Positions 1 to 7,834 of a DNA stretch of 64,000 nt are shown here, one piece after another. The position numbers and the translations under genes were made by a program. The notes below the pieces were generated by a model. That model saw nothing but the letters and a program-made list of their open reading frames with translations, searched no databases and had not been told where the DNA came from. The first letter of the stretch is position 1, and every line of letters begins with the position of its first letter. Origin of the DNA: Clostridia bacterium (GTDB lineage Bacteria > Bacillota > Clostridia > Christensenellales > Borkfalkiaceae); the NCBI GenBank assembly GCA_014804995.1, contig JAAUYS010000197.1:22077-86076 (forward strand). Direction: 5' to 3'.

Positions 1-1
1 T

Positions 2-181
2 TTGGAGGAAGCGCAGAATTATACTATAACTTCCGTAACCGAAGTTGACGTTATGGCGGGTAAAATTTCAGTTGACTCGCCCGTAGGTTCGGCGCTTTTA
101 AAGAAAAAAGTCGGCGACAGGGTAACGGTAAAATGCCCCGACGGCACTGAATACGTACTTAAAATTATAACAATCGGGTAA
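2..181 (+). CDS. greA: Transcription elongation factor GreA, C-terminal part
   Basis: The frame is open from the window edge to TAA at 179-181. The last 59 residues contain ISVDSPVGSALLKKKVGDRV followed by a beta-rich end, the signature of the GreA/GreB C-terminal FKBP-like domain. GreA rescues backtracked RNA polymerase by stimulating transcript cleavage; its catalytic coiled coil lies off the window. The stop is 5 nt before the lysS ATG, so the two are probably co-transcribed and translationally coupled. A GreA/GreB distinction cannot be made from the tail alone, but GreA is the usual clostridial form. Confidence 0.9.
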   Translation: MEEAQNYTITSVTEVDVMAGKISVDSPVGSALLKKKVGDRVTVKCPDGTEYVLKIITIG

Positions 182-186
182 TTATA

Positions 187-1701
187 ATGGCAGAAAATTT
201 ACAGAATTTATCCCCTGAGGAAGAAGAATTAAAGTTAGCCGAGCAGGCGCGTATACGCCGTGAGAAGCTGCAAAAGCTCTGCGAAGAGGGAAATAACCCT
301 TATGCAAAGGTAAAGTACGCCGTTTCCGCACGCTCGCAGGAAATAAAGGAAAACTATAATAGCCTTGAAGGAAAGGAAGTAAGTATTGCGGGCAGATTAA
401 TGTCCCGCAGGATTATGGGCAAGGCATCTTTTGCGCACGTTCAGGACGACGACGGACTGTTGCAAATTTACGTCAAGCGCGACGACGTGGGTGAAGAGGA
501 CTACGCTTCATTTAAAAAGGACTACGACATAGGCGACATTATCGGCGTAAAGGGCTACGTGTTTATGACGCAGACGGGGGAAGTTTCCGTTCACTGCACG
601 CATATAGAAATGCTGTCAAAGTGCCTTTTGCCCTTGCCTGAAAAACAGCACGGTCTTAAAGATACCGATATCCGCTACCGTCAGAGGGAGCTTGATTTAA
701 TCGTCAACCCCGAGGTTAAAAGCACGTTCGTTAAGCGTTCAAAGATACTTACCGCGCTCAGGGATTACCTTGATAACGCGGGCTTTTTAGAGGTAGATAC
801 GCCCGTTTTGAACACGATTGAAATAGGTGCGTCGGCAAGACCTTTTAAGACGAAGCACAACGCGTTAGATATAGATATGTACCTCAGAATTGAGACCGAA
901 TTATACCTTAAACGGCTCATAGTAGGGGGTCTAGGACGTGTTTACGAGGTTGGACGCATATTCCGCAACGAGGGAATGGACGCCTTCCATAACCCTGAAT
1001 TTACTACGATTGAGTGCTACGCATCTTATCTTGATTACTTCGATATGATGAACCTTGTGGAAGAGATGTACGCAACCGTTGCAAATAAGGTTTGCGGGAC
1101 GACGGATATAACCTATCAGGGTACTGAGATACATCTCGGCGGGAAGTGGGCGCGTCTTACAATGAAGGAAGCCGTTAAAAAATACTCCGGTGCAGATTAC
1201 GAAGATTGGAAGTCCGACGAGGACGCGCGCGCCTGTGCTAAGAAGTTAGGCGTAACCGTGGAAGAGGGCGAAAGCGCGACCAAGGGACACGTTCTTATAG
1301 CGCTTTTTGACGCTTTTGTTGAAGATAAGCTCGTTCAGCCCACCTTTATTTACGATTATCCCGTGGAAAATTCACCCCTTGCAAAGCGCAAGGAGGATGA
1401 GCCTGCGTTCACGCAGAGGTTCGAGTACTTTATTTGCGGACACGAATTCGGCAACGCCTTTTCCGAGTTGAACGACCCCATTGACCAGAAGCAGAGGTTT
1501 GTAAAACAGGTTGAAGCGAAGAGGGCGCAAGACCCCGCTTGCAACGCGCAGGTGGACGAAGAATTTGTAACCGCGCTTGAATACGGCTTGCCCCCTACGG
1601 GCGGTTTGGGCTTCGGCGTGGACAGGCTTGTAATGCTTTTGACGGACAGCGCGACGATTAGGGACGTGTTGTTATTCCCGACAATGAAGCCTAAAAAATA
1701 A
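187..1701 (+). CDS. lysS: Lysine--tRNA ligase, class II
   Basis: Cytoplasmic class II lysyl-tRNA synthetase, charging tRNA-Lys with lysine using ATP. Length is 504 residues, normal for bacterial LysS. An OB-fold anticodon-binding domain covers about residues 60-150. Motif 2 (FRNEGMD, near residue 259) and motif 3 (GFGVDRLVMLL, near residue 475) are intact, and the end RDVLLFPTMKP is typical. The ATG at 187 lies 5 nt after the greA stop with no strong Shine-Dalgarno, suggesting coupling to greA. The first ~15 residues are acidic and extend slightly beyond the usual N-terminus. No T-box lies upstream within the visible sequence. Confidence 0.97.
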   Translation: MAENLQNLSPEEEELKLAEQARIRREKLQKLCEEGNNPYAKVKYAVSARSQEIKENYNSLEGKEVSIAGRLMSRRIMGKASFAHVQDDDGLLQIYVKRDDVGEEDYASFKKDYDIGDIIGVKGYVFMTQTGEVSVHCTHIEMLSKCLLPLPEKQHGLKDTDIRYRQRELDLIVNPEVKSTFVKRSKILTALRDYLDNAGFLEVDTPVLNTIEIGASARPFKTKHNALDIDMYLRIETELYLKRLIVGGLGRVYEVGRIFRNEGMDAFHNPEFTTIECYASYLDYFDMMNLVEEMYATVANKVCGTTDITYQGTEIHLGGKWARLTMKEAVKKYSGADYEDWKSDEDARACAKKLGVTVEEGESATKGHVLIALFDAFVEDKLVQPTFIYDYPVENSPLAKRKEDEPAFTQRFEYFICGHEFGNAFSELNDPIDQKQRFVKQVEAKRAQDPACNAQVDEEFVTALEYGLPPTGGLGFGVDRLVMLLTDSATIRDVLLFPTMKPKK

Positions 1702-1713
1702 CGGCACAAAAGG

Positions 1714-1738
1714 GGTTTATTTAAGGCATATATGGCAC
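1714..1738 (-). repeat. Intercistronic CATATATG/TTAA element, weak copy
   Basis: On the minus strand this reads as GCCATATATGCCTTAAATAA, resembling the CCCCCATATATG..TTAA..TAACGC element found at 46942, 51375, 51939 and 54155. It lies just after the lysS stop and before the decarboxylase gene. It is the most divergent copy and lacks the C-run. Confidence 0.4.
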
Positions 1739-1787
1739 TCTACGGCTAAAATTGACCGTCGGGAACCCGATGGGAGGTTAAACTTTT

Positions 1788-3128
1788 ATGTACAAATATC
1801 TCATATATTCTACGCTGAAAGCGTACGCAAAGACGGATAAATCTTTCCATATGCCCGGGCATAAGGCAAGGGGGGACTTTAAGTCTAAATTCCCCGTAGC
1901 GCCTATGGACATTACCGAGCTTAGCTATTCCGACAATCTTATGTGTCCTACGGGAGTTATCGCCAAAGCGCAAAAAGATTTGGCGGAAATTTTGGGCGCA
2001 AAGCACAGCTTTATTTTAACCGACGGTTCTTCGTCGGGCGTGCTTACTATGATGTACGCGCTTTCAAAGTTCGGCAATAAAGTCATAGTACCCCGTAACA
2101 GTCACATAAGCGTTTGGAACGCCTGCAAGCTGTTTGGAATAGAACCCGTAATAGTACAGGGTGCGCACGACGAGGGTGTTCTTTTGCCCCCCAGCTCGTC
2201 GCTTATTGAAAAGCTTGTTTCCAACGACAGAACTATAGGCGGTATGATTGTAACCTCCCCCGACTACTTCGGAAACGTTGCGCCTTTAAAGCAATATTCC
2301 GTCATTTTGAAGAAGTATTCCCGTTTTCTCTGCGTGGACGGCGCGCACGGAGCGCACCTCGTGTTCGAGGACGCAAAAAAGGGACACGCAGGCGTTTATG
2401 CGGACGCTTGGGTGGACGGAGCGCACAAGACGTTGCCCTCTTTAACGCAGGGCGCGGTTATCTCTTGCAATAACGATAAATTGTTACCGTATGTGGAGGA
2501 GGGAATTTCTTTCTTCCGCACTACTTCGCCGAGCTATCCCATAATGGCTTCGGTAGAATACGCGTTTAAATACATTGCAAACAATAAAAAGCTTTACGAC
2601 TCCGCCAAGGTTTCGGTCGCTTCTTTCAGGGAAAAATGCCCGATAAAGCTCTATCCCTCCGAAGACTGGACTAAAATCGTGGTGGATTTTGAGGAATTGG
2701 GCGTTTCCTCCTACACGGCGCAAAGCATTTTGGAAAAGAAGGGACTTTACCCCGAGCTTGCCGACGGCAAGTACCTTATTTTCTACTTGTCGCCCGTAAC
2801 CGCGGCAAACGATTTAAGCACTCTACTTGCCTACCTTACGGCTATGACAACGGACAAACGCCTTAAAAGGAACTTTACGGGCAGACCGCCTATGCCGATA
2901 ACTGCAAGGACATACAGCTATCAGTACGCGTTAAAACAGAAGAAAGAGCTTATCCCCATTAATCAGTCCGTGGGCAGAATGTGCGCAAAAAACGCGGGTA
3001 CTTCGCCCCCGTGCGTGCCTATCATCTGCGCGGGCGAATTGATAACCGAAGGCGCGGTACGCTACATTATGTATGCAGGCGCAAACTTCGGGCTTGAGGG
3101 CGATAAGATTTGGGTGGTTAAAAACTGA
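1788..3128 (+). CDS. PLP-dependent Orn/Lys/Arg decarboxylase-family protein (YaaO/SpeA-like)
   Basis: Fold-type I PLP enzyme of the Orn/Lys/Arg decarboxylase major-domain family. Visible signatures are the N-terminal SFHMPGHKARGDF, VDGAHGAH with Asp184 expected to bind the PLP ring nitrogen, and DGAHKTLPSLTQ with Lys214 as the Schiff-base lysine. At 446 residues it is somewhat shorter than Bacillus YaaO/SpeA-like proteins. It sits directly before tmk, as yaaO does in Bacillus subtilis, and overlaps it by 4 nt. GGGAGG lies about 11 nt before the ATG. The substrate (arginine, lysine or ornithine) cannot be read from the sequence; a role in polyamine synthesis is the family expectation. Confidence 0.88.
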   Translation: MYKYLIYSTLKAYAKTDKSFHMPGHKARGDFKSKFPVAPMDITELSYSDNLMCPTGVIAKAQKDLAEILGAKHSFILTDGSSSGVLTMMYALSKFGNKVIVPRNSHISVWNACKLFGIEPVIVQGAHDEGVLLPPSSSLIEKLVSNDRTIGGMIVTSPDYFGNVAPLKQYSVILKKYSRFLCVDGAHGAHLVFEDAKKGHAGVYADAWVDGAHKTLPSLTQGAVISCNNDKLLPYVEEGISFFRTTSPSYPIMASVEYAFKYIANNKKLYDSAKVSVASFREKCPIKLYPSEDWTKIVVDFEELGVSSYTAQSILEKKGLYPELADGKYLIFYLSPVTAANDLSTLLAYLTAMTTDKRLKRNFTGRPPMPITARTYSYQYALKQKKELIPINQSVGRMCAKNAGTSPPCVPIICAGELITEGAVRYIMYAGANFGLEGDKIWVVKN

Positions 3129-3748
3129 GGGGTAAGTTCATAACCTTCGAAGGGTGCGAGGGTTCGGGCAAGAGTACCCAGTTAAGGCTTCTTGCGGAAT
3201 ATTTAACTTCCGCGGGCGCAGACTTTATAATGACGAGAGAACCCGGCGGAAGCGGAATTTCCGAAGAGATACGTAAGATTATTTTAAACGGCAAGAACAC
3301 CGAAATGTGCGACGAGTGCGAGGCGCTTTTGTATTCTGCCTCCAGAATACAGCACTTGCGTGAGGTTATTATTCCCGCCTTGGAAGCGGGCAAACTGGTC
3401 GTTTGCGACAGGTACGTGTATTCTTCTCTTGCATATCAGGGCTACGCAAGGGGGCTTGGAGAGGAGTTTATTGAGAGTATAAACAGCGTTGCTTTGAACG
3501 ATTACCCCCCGGATATGACCGTTTTTCTCGATATTTCGCCCGAGGACGCCTTTAAAAGAAAGCACGGTGCGGACGAGGACGACAGAATAGAGCAGTTGGG
3601 GCTTGAATTTCATAAGAAAGTGTACTTAGGTTACAAGGCATTAATTGCGAAACACCCCGACATATGTGCCGTTGACTGCAGTGGAAGCAAGTTTGAAACG
3701 GCTGAAAAAATAAAAAATTTACTAAAAGAAAGAGATATTGTAAAGTAA
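3125..3748 (+). CDS. tmk: Thymidylate kinase, predicted CTG start
   Basis: Phosphorylates dTMP to dTDP for DNA synthesis. It carries a P-loop (EGCEGSGKSTQ), the DRY segment VVCDRYVYSSLAYQG and a C-terminal lid with basic residues. The first ATG in frame (3230) would remove the P-loop. Upstream the frame is open only back to a TAA at 3119-3121, and it contains no ATG, GTG or TTG. CTG at 3125, overlapping the previous stop as CTGA, gives a 207-residue protein beginning (M)RGKFITFEG, exactly the family pattern, with GGGTGG 7 nt upstream. ATA at 3140 is the only other plausible initiator. It is coupled to the decarboxylase gene and to holB. Confidence 0.93.
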   Translation: MRGKFITFEGCEGSGKSTQLRLLAEYLTSAGADFIMTREPGGSGISEEIRKIILNGKNTEMCDECEALLYSASRIQHLREVIIPALEAGKLVVCDRYVYSSLAYQGYARGLGEEFIESINSVALNDYPPDMTVFLDISPEDAFKRKHGADEDDRIEQLGLEFHKKVYLGYKALIAKHPDICAVDCSGSKFETAEKIKNLLKERDIVK

Positions 3749-4666
3749 GTGGAACGGCTTTTAAAGGGAACTACCGCGTATAAAATTCTATCGGGCGACA
3801 GGGCTTTAACCAGACTTTCGCACGCATATATGTTGGACTTTCAGGACGAGAAGAACCTTTTCGGCGCGCTTAAAATTTTTGCGTTGGAGTTCTTCGGGAC
3901 GACTGCGGACACAACCTTGGGCGCAAGAATTTTAAACGGAAGCTTTCCCGATTGCAAGTTCTACCCGCAGGACGGCAAGAAGCTTAACGCCGACGCCGTT
4001 TCCGAAATTTTAGAGGACAGCGTTCTAAGACCCGTTGAGGGAAATAAAAAGCTTTACGTAATAAGCGGGTTTGAAAGCGCTTCTGCCCTTTTACAAAACA
4101 AACTTTTAAAGACGTTGGAAGAACCCGTTGAGGGGATACACTTCCTCTTGGGCGCGTGTTCTTTATCGCCCGTACTCGACACGGTAAAGTCAAGAGTTAA
4201 AATTCTCTCCGTCGCGCCCTTTACCGAAAGGCAGATTTTCGAGGCGTTGGAAAGACAGGGTAAAAACGAGCTGAACGCCGTTGCCGCCCAAAGCTCAGGC
4301 GGGATACTCGGCAATGCCGAAAATATGGTTTCCGGCGGTTGGTTTGAGGAAGTTTTAAAGGCTTCTGAAGAAATTTGCTCCTCCGCCCGTACGGAAGATT
4401 ACGGCGCGATAGCTTTAAAATACGCAGATATTAAATACAAGAACGAGCTTTTGTGCGAGATGCAAAGGTTGTACTTCTCCCTTTTAAAGGACGGGGAGAG
4501 GGCAAAAAAATACAAGCTTTGCACGCATTCTCTCGTGTTCGCCCTTGAAAAGCTGAACGGCGCGTTTGCCGATATGCGGTTCAACGCAAACTTTCAGGGG
4601 CTTTTATACGACTTTATGCTTGAAGTCGCCAAGGAGAATAAAAAATGGCAACGATTACAGCAGTAA
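3749..4666 (+). CDS. holB: DNA polymerase III delta-prime subunit (HolB-like)
   Basis: Clamp-loader delta-prime-type protein of 305 residues that starts with GTG immediately after the tmk stop. The central block YVISGFESASALLQNKLLKT followed by LEEP, and then a degenerate sensor segment (VLDTVKSRVKIL in place of the usual ILxTIxSRC), are characteristic. No intact Walker A is visible, in line with delta-prime subunits, which need not hydrolyse ATP. Gene order tmk-holB-ricT matches Bacillus and Clostridium. The 3' end overlaps ricT by 22 nt. The assignment rests on the central motif and synteny; the N-terminal third is poorly conserved. Confidence 0.85.
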   Translation: MERLLKGTTAYKILSGDRALTRLSHAYMLDFQDEKNLFGALKIFALEFFGTTADTTLGARILNGSFPDCKFYPQDGKKLNADAVSEILEDSVLRPVEGNKKLYVISGFESASALLQNKLLKTLEEPVEGIHFLLGACSLSPVLDTVKSRVKILSVAPFTERQIFEALERQGKNELNAVAAQSSGGILGNAENMVSGGWFEEVLKASEEICSSARTEDYGAIALKYADIKYKNELLCEMQRLYFSLLKDGERAKKYKLCTHSLVFALEKLNGAFADMRFNANFQGLLYDFMLEVAKENKKWQRLQQ

Positions 4667-5685
4667 CCTTTAAACCCGGCGGTAAAATTTATTATTTTGC
4701 CCCCGGTAAGGAAGAATATAGCGTGGGCGCGGGGGTAATAGTGGAAACTTCCCGCGGGATAGAGTACGCAACGGTAGTAACTCCGCGCGCGGAGATAGAA
4801 GACGACAAGTTAATTCTCCCTTTGAAGCCCGTAGTAAGGAAAGCTACCCCCAAGGACGAAGAAACTCACCGCAAAAATACCGAAAGGCGCGAAGGCGCAA
4901 TGAAGACCGTCCGCGAAAAGATTGTAAAGCACAACTTGGATATGAAGCTTATCGATTGTGAGTTTGCGTTTGACGGTTCTAAAGCGGTTTTCTATTATTC
5001 GGCTCCCCAAAGGGTAGACTTCAGAGAGCTTGTAAAGGAGCTTTCTTCACACTTCCATATGCGCATAGAGCTAAGGCAGGTGGGCATTCGCGACGAAATT
5101 AAGCTTATTGGCGGTATTTCACCCTGCGGACGGGAATGTTGCTGTTCCAGCTGTATGCCCGACATCAAAAAAGTTTCCATTAAAATGGCTAAAAACCAGG
5201 GGCTTTCGTTAAATCCCCAAAAAATTTCGGGCTTATGCGGTAGACTTATGTGCTGTTTGAGTTATGAAAACGACTATTACGCCGACGCCTGCAAAAAAAT
5301 GCCCAAAATAGGCGCGGAAGTAGGCACGCCCGAGGGTAAAGGCGTGGTAGTCAACGTAAATATGATTAAAATGCTCGTCAGGGTGCGCATAGAGGACAAG
5401 GCAAAAGACCTTGTAACCTACAAGGACTACACCGTGGACGAGTTGAAGTTCAGGCACTCCAAGGGAAAGGAAGAGCCTGTAGAAGAGGAAACCGACGAGG
5501 TTGACGCAATTATTGCGGTTGAAGAGCAACCAGCACCCGTGCCGGTAAAGGCTATTCCCGCCGAAGGCGGAGCTAAAAACGGGCAGGAAAACGCAAATAA
5601 AAAGCACGGAAAGAACAATAACAGGCACAGAAGAAGAAACAAAAAGCCCCAAAACGGCAAGCCTGCCCCCAAACAGAACGCATAA
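4645..5685 (+). CDS. ricT: PSP1-domain protein RicT (YaaT)
   Basis: Member of the RicT/YaaT family, a subunit of the Ric (Y-) complex that in Bacillus modulates RNase Y-dependent mRNA processing and binds iron-sulfur clusters. The PSP1 core covers roughly residues 1-240. A cysteine cluster (CGRECCCSSC, Cys161-Cys170) and the following GLCGRLMCCLSYE are the family hallmarks. The last ~80 residues are an Asp/Glu-rich then Lys/Arg/Asn-rich tail ending in KKPQNGKPAPKQ, which is disordered and probably lineage specific. AAGGAGAA lies 5-6 nt before the ATG, inside holB. No ricA or ricF is seen in the window. Confidence 0.93.
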   Translation: MATITAVTFKPGGKIYYFAPGKEEYSVGAGVIVETSRGIEYATVVTPRAEIEDDKLILPLKPVVRKATPKDEETHRKNTERREGAMKTVREKIVKHNLDMKLIDCEFAFDGSKAVFYYSAPQRVDFRELVKELSSHFHMRIELRQVGIRDEIKLIGGISPCGRECCCSSCMPDIKKVSIKMAKNQGLSLNPQKISGLCGRLMCCLSYENDYYADACKKMPKIGAEVGTPEGKGVVVNVNMIKMLVRVRIEDKAKDLVTYKDYTVDELKFRHSKGKEEPVEEETDEVDAIIAVEEQPAPVPVKAIPAEGGAKNGQENANKKHGKNNNRHRRRNKKPQNGKPAPKQNA

Positions 5686-5735
5686 AGCGGTAAATTTCAG
5701 CGCGTAAAGTTTTTAAAAAAATTTAAAATTAACTC

Positions 5736-5764
5736 TTTACAGCTAAAAAAAGTTGTGATATAAT
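5736..5764 (+). promoter_or_regulatory. Sigma-A promoter of the ferredoxin gene
   Basis: TTTACA (5736-5741), a 17-bp spacer and a perfect TATAAT (5759-5764), about 35 nt before the ferredoxin Shine-Dalgarno (GGAGG at 5793). This is one of the best promoters in the window, consistent with a highly expressed small ferredoxin. Confidence 0.85.
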
Positions 5765-5803
5765 ACAAATTACAAATTTAAATACAAATTTTGGAGGAAC
5801 ATT

Positions 5804-5974
5804 ATGGCACACTCTATTACAGACGAGTGCGTAAGCTGTGGCGCTTGCGCAGGCACTTGCCCCGTTGAAGCTATTTCGGAAGGCGCAGACAAATACGTCG
5901 TTGACCCTGACGTTTGCATCGACTGCGGTGCTTGCGAGGACGTTTGCCCTACCGGAGCTATCCACGCAGACTAA
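5804..5974 (+). CDS. 2[4Fe-4S] ferredoxin
   Basis: A 56-residue clostridial-type ferredoxin with two complete cluster motifs, CVSCGACAGTCPVEAI and CIDCGACEDVCPTGAI. It carries low-potential electrons between cytoplasmic redox enzymes such as pyruvate:ferredoxin oxidoreductase, hydrogenase and radical SAM activases. It is a single-gene transcription unit: strong promoter at 5736-5764, GGAGG 6 nt before the ATG and a terminator 16 nt after the stop. Its interruption of the ricT/trmN6 cluster is a local difference from Bacillus. Confidence 0.97.
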   Translation: MAHSITDECVSCGACAGTCPVEAISEGADKYVVDPDVCIDCGACEDVCPTGAIHAD

Positions 5975-5990
5975 TCTTTAAAGCAAGAGG

Positions 5991-6012
5991 GCGGGCTTTG
6001 ACCCGCTTTTTT
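5991..6012 (+). terminator. Rho-independent terminator of the ferredoxin gene
   Basis: 5-bp GC stem GCGGG/CCCGC with a 6-nt loop, followed by six T (6007-6012). Confidence 0.85.
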
Positions 6013-6031
6013 GCTGTTTTTTACGGTTTTT

Positions 6032-6709
6032 ATGTGTTTTTTAAAAGAAAACGAAGTTTTAGAAGAATTTTACGAAGATAAAAAGATAATCCAAAACGTC
6101 AATTTATACCGTTTTACGTCGGACAGTATTCTTCTTTCTAAATTTGCGCGGGCAAAGGCGGGCGACGACGTTGCCGATTTTTGTTCGGGAAGCGGGGTCG
6201 TCGGCTTTCACTTTTTGTGCCTTAACCCAAAAATAAGAAGTCTTACCCTGTTCGAGATGCAGGAAGCTCTTGCCGATATGTCCGAAAGGACTGCGAAGCT
6301 GAACGGGTTTAATTCTACTACCGTCTGTACCCGCTTGCAGGATATAGGCAGGGAGTACGATGATAAATTTTCTTTGATACTCTGCAACCCGCCGTACGAA
6401 AAGGCGGGTTTTGAAAACGACGTCTACGAGCGGGCAATTTGCCGTAAAGAGATTACGCTTACTTTGGAAGAGATAGTTGAAGTAGCTTTCCGCAAATTAA
6501 AGTTCGGCGGACGGTTTGCCGTTATAAACCGTGCGGACAGGTGTGCGGAGCTTATATATCTTTTAAAAAAACGCGGGCTTGAACCCAAGAGAATACGCTT
6601 CGTTTCAGGCACGCCGGACGGCAAGCCTTACCTTGTTATGGCGGAGGCGGTCAAGGGCGGAAAAGAGGGAGTGGAAGTTCTTCCTACGCTCGTAAACGAT
6701 AAGAGGTGA
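6032..6709 (+). CDS. tRNA1(Val) A37 N6-methyltransferase-like protein (YabB/TrmN6 family)
   Basis: Class I SAM-dependent methyltransferase of 225 residues. The SAM-binding segment is VADFCSGSGVVGF and the catalytic adenine-N6 motif is NPPY (ILCNPPYEKAG). In Bacillus the orthologous yabB lies between ricT/yabA and rsmI, as here. It is expected to methylate A37 of a tRNA. The ATG at 6032 is chosen because the upstream TTG at 6011 lies in the T-run of the ferredoxin terminator. No Shine-Dalgarno or promoter is evident between that terminator and the start, so expression may depend on read-through. Confidence 0.85.
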   Translation: MCFLKENEVLEEFYEDKKIIQNVNLYRFTSDSILLSKFARAKAGDDVADFCSGSGVVGFHFLCLNPKIRSLTLFEMQEALADMSERTAKLNGFNSTTVCTRLQDIGREYDDKFSLILCNPPYEKAGFENDVYERAICRKEITLTLEEIVEVAFRKLKFGGRFAVINRADRCAELIYLLKKRGLEPKRIRFVSGTPDGKPYLVMAEAVKGGKEGVEVLPTLVNDKR

Positions 6710-6716
6710 ATTTAAA

Positions 6717-7778
6717 ATGGACGATATAAAACTCATTGAAAAAATTTGTAATTTACACGGGGCTTCCGGCTTCGAGGACGACGTTGTAGAGGCGGTAAAA
6801 GAGAGCTTAAAAGAGGTTGCAACCTTTAAGGAAGACAGTATGCGCAACCTGTATATTTATCCAAAATACAACAAGGGCAACAGACCTTATATTATGCTTG
6901 ACGCGCACTCCGACGAGGTAGGTTTTATGGTGCAGGCTATAAAGCCCGACGGCACGTTGCGCTTCATTCCGATAGGCGGTTGGAACGAGAAAAGTTTACC
7001 CTCTTCAAAAGTGCAAATATACTCGAAAGTAGGGCATATATCGGGGGTAATTGGTGCAGGGTCGCCTCATTTGATGACTGCAGAACAGAAAAACGCGCCT
7101 TTAAGTTACGGCAATTTGTTCATAGATATCGGCGCAACGAGCGCGCAGGAAGCGCGTGATTTCGGCGTGGAAATAGGCGCGCCGGTAGTGCCTTTAACGC
7201 CGTTTGAATACGACGAAAAACACGGCGTTATGCAGGGCAAAGCTTTTGACGACAGGCTCGGCGTGTGCGCCCTTATAAAGTGTATAAAAGAGCTTAAAGA
7301 CTGCGATTTACCGCTTGATGTAATCGGCGTAATTTCCTCACAGGAGGAAGTGGGTGAAAGGGGCATAACGGCAGTAATGCACAACGTAAAGCCCGTCGCC
7401 TCAATCTGCTTTGAGGGTTGCCCCGCGGACGACACGAGCGCGCCCGAATATATGGTGCAGGACGCACTGCGCGGTGGCGTAATGCTCCGCCATATGGACG
7501 CAACGGTTATATGCACGCCACGTTTTACCAGGTTTGCGCAAAAGGTTGCAAAAGATAAGAACATAAAAGTGCAAATGGCGGTACGCTCCGGCGGTGGCAA
7601 TAACGGCGCGTATATAATTTCTTCCAACGGCGGAACTCCGGTTATCGTTGCGGGCATACCCGTAAGGTACATTCATACCTTTAACGGCATAGCCGTAAAA
7701 GAGGACTTTGACAGCGTAGTATCCTTGGGTAAAGAGCTGTGCAAAGCCTTGACGGAAGATATAATTAAAAACTTTTAA
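6717..7778 (+). CDS. M42 family metallopeptidase (glutamyl/deblocking aminopeptidase type)
   Basis: Cytoplasmic di-metal aminopeptidase of the M42 family (353 residues), trimming N-terminal residues from peptides. Metal and catalytic elements are recognisable: DAHSDEVGFMV, FDDRLGVCAL, SSQEEVGERG with the Glu-Glu pair, FEGCPADD, and the C-terminal histidine in PVRYIHT. AGAGGTGA precedes the ATG by 5-6 nt. It starts 8 nt after the methyltransferase gene and is followed by a hairpin. Family members differ in residue preference, and the substrate is not readable from sequence. Confidence 0.92.
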   Translation: MDDIKLIEKICNLHGASGFEDDVVEAVKESLKEVATFKEDSMRNLYIYPKYNKGNRPYIMLDAHSDEVGFMVQAIKPDGTLRFIPIGGWNEKSLPSSKVQIYSKVGHISGVIGAGSPHLMTAEQKNAPLSYGNLFIDIGATSAQEARDFGVEIGAPVVPLTPFEYDEKHGVMQGKAFDDRLGVCALIKCIKELKDCDLPLDVIGVISSQEEVGERGITAVMHNVKPVASICFEGCPADDTSAPEYMVQDALRGGVMLRHMDATVICTPRFTRFAQKVAKDKNIKVQMAVRSGGGNNGAYIISSNGGTPVIVAGIPVRYIHTFNGIAVKEDFDSVVSLGKELCKALTEDIIKNF

Positions 7779-7786
7779 CTTAAACG

Positions 7787-7813
7787 CCCGCGCAAATTCT
7801 TTTGCGCGGGTTT
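7787..7813 (+). terminator. Hairpin after the M42 peptidase gene
   Basis: Perfect 10-bp stem CCCGCGCAAA/TTTGCGCGGG with TTCT loop, followed by only three T. A strong stem with a short T-run, so termination may be partial. Confidence 0.65.
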
Positions 7814-7834
7814 ACTCCCTAAATAAGGTGAAAT

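Noticed and set aside
5750-5775. Rex operator at the ferredoxin promoter (TTGTGATATAATACAA)
   Set aside because: TTGT and ACAA half sites are 8 bp apart rather than the 10 needed for a Rex box; it is mainly the -10 region.
7106-7672. 188-aa minus-strand ORF
   Set aside because: It lies wholly inside the M42 peptidase gene, whose sequence is clearly the coding one; a shadow of codon bias.
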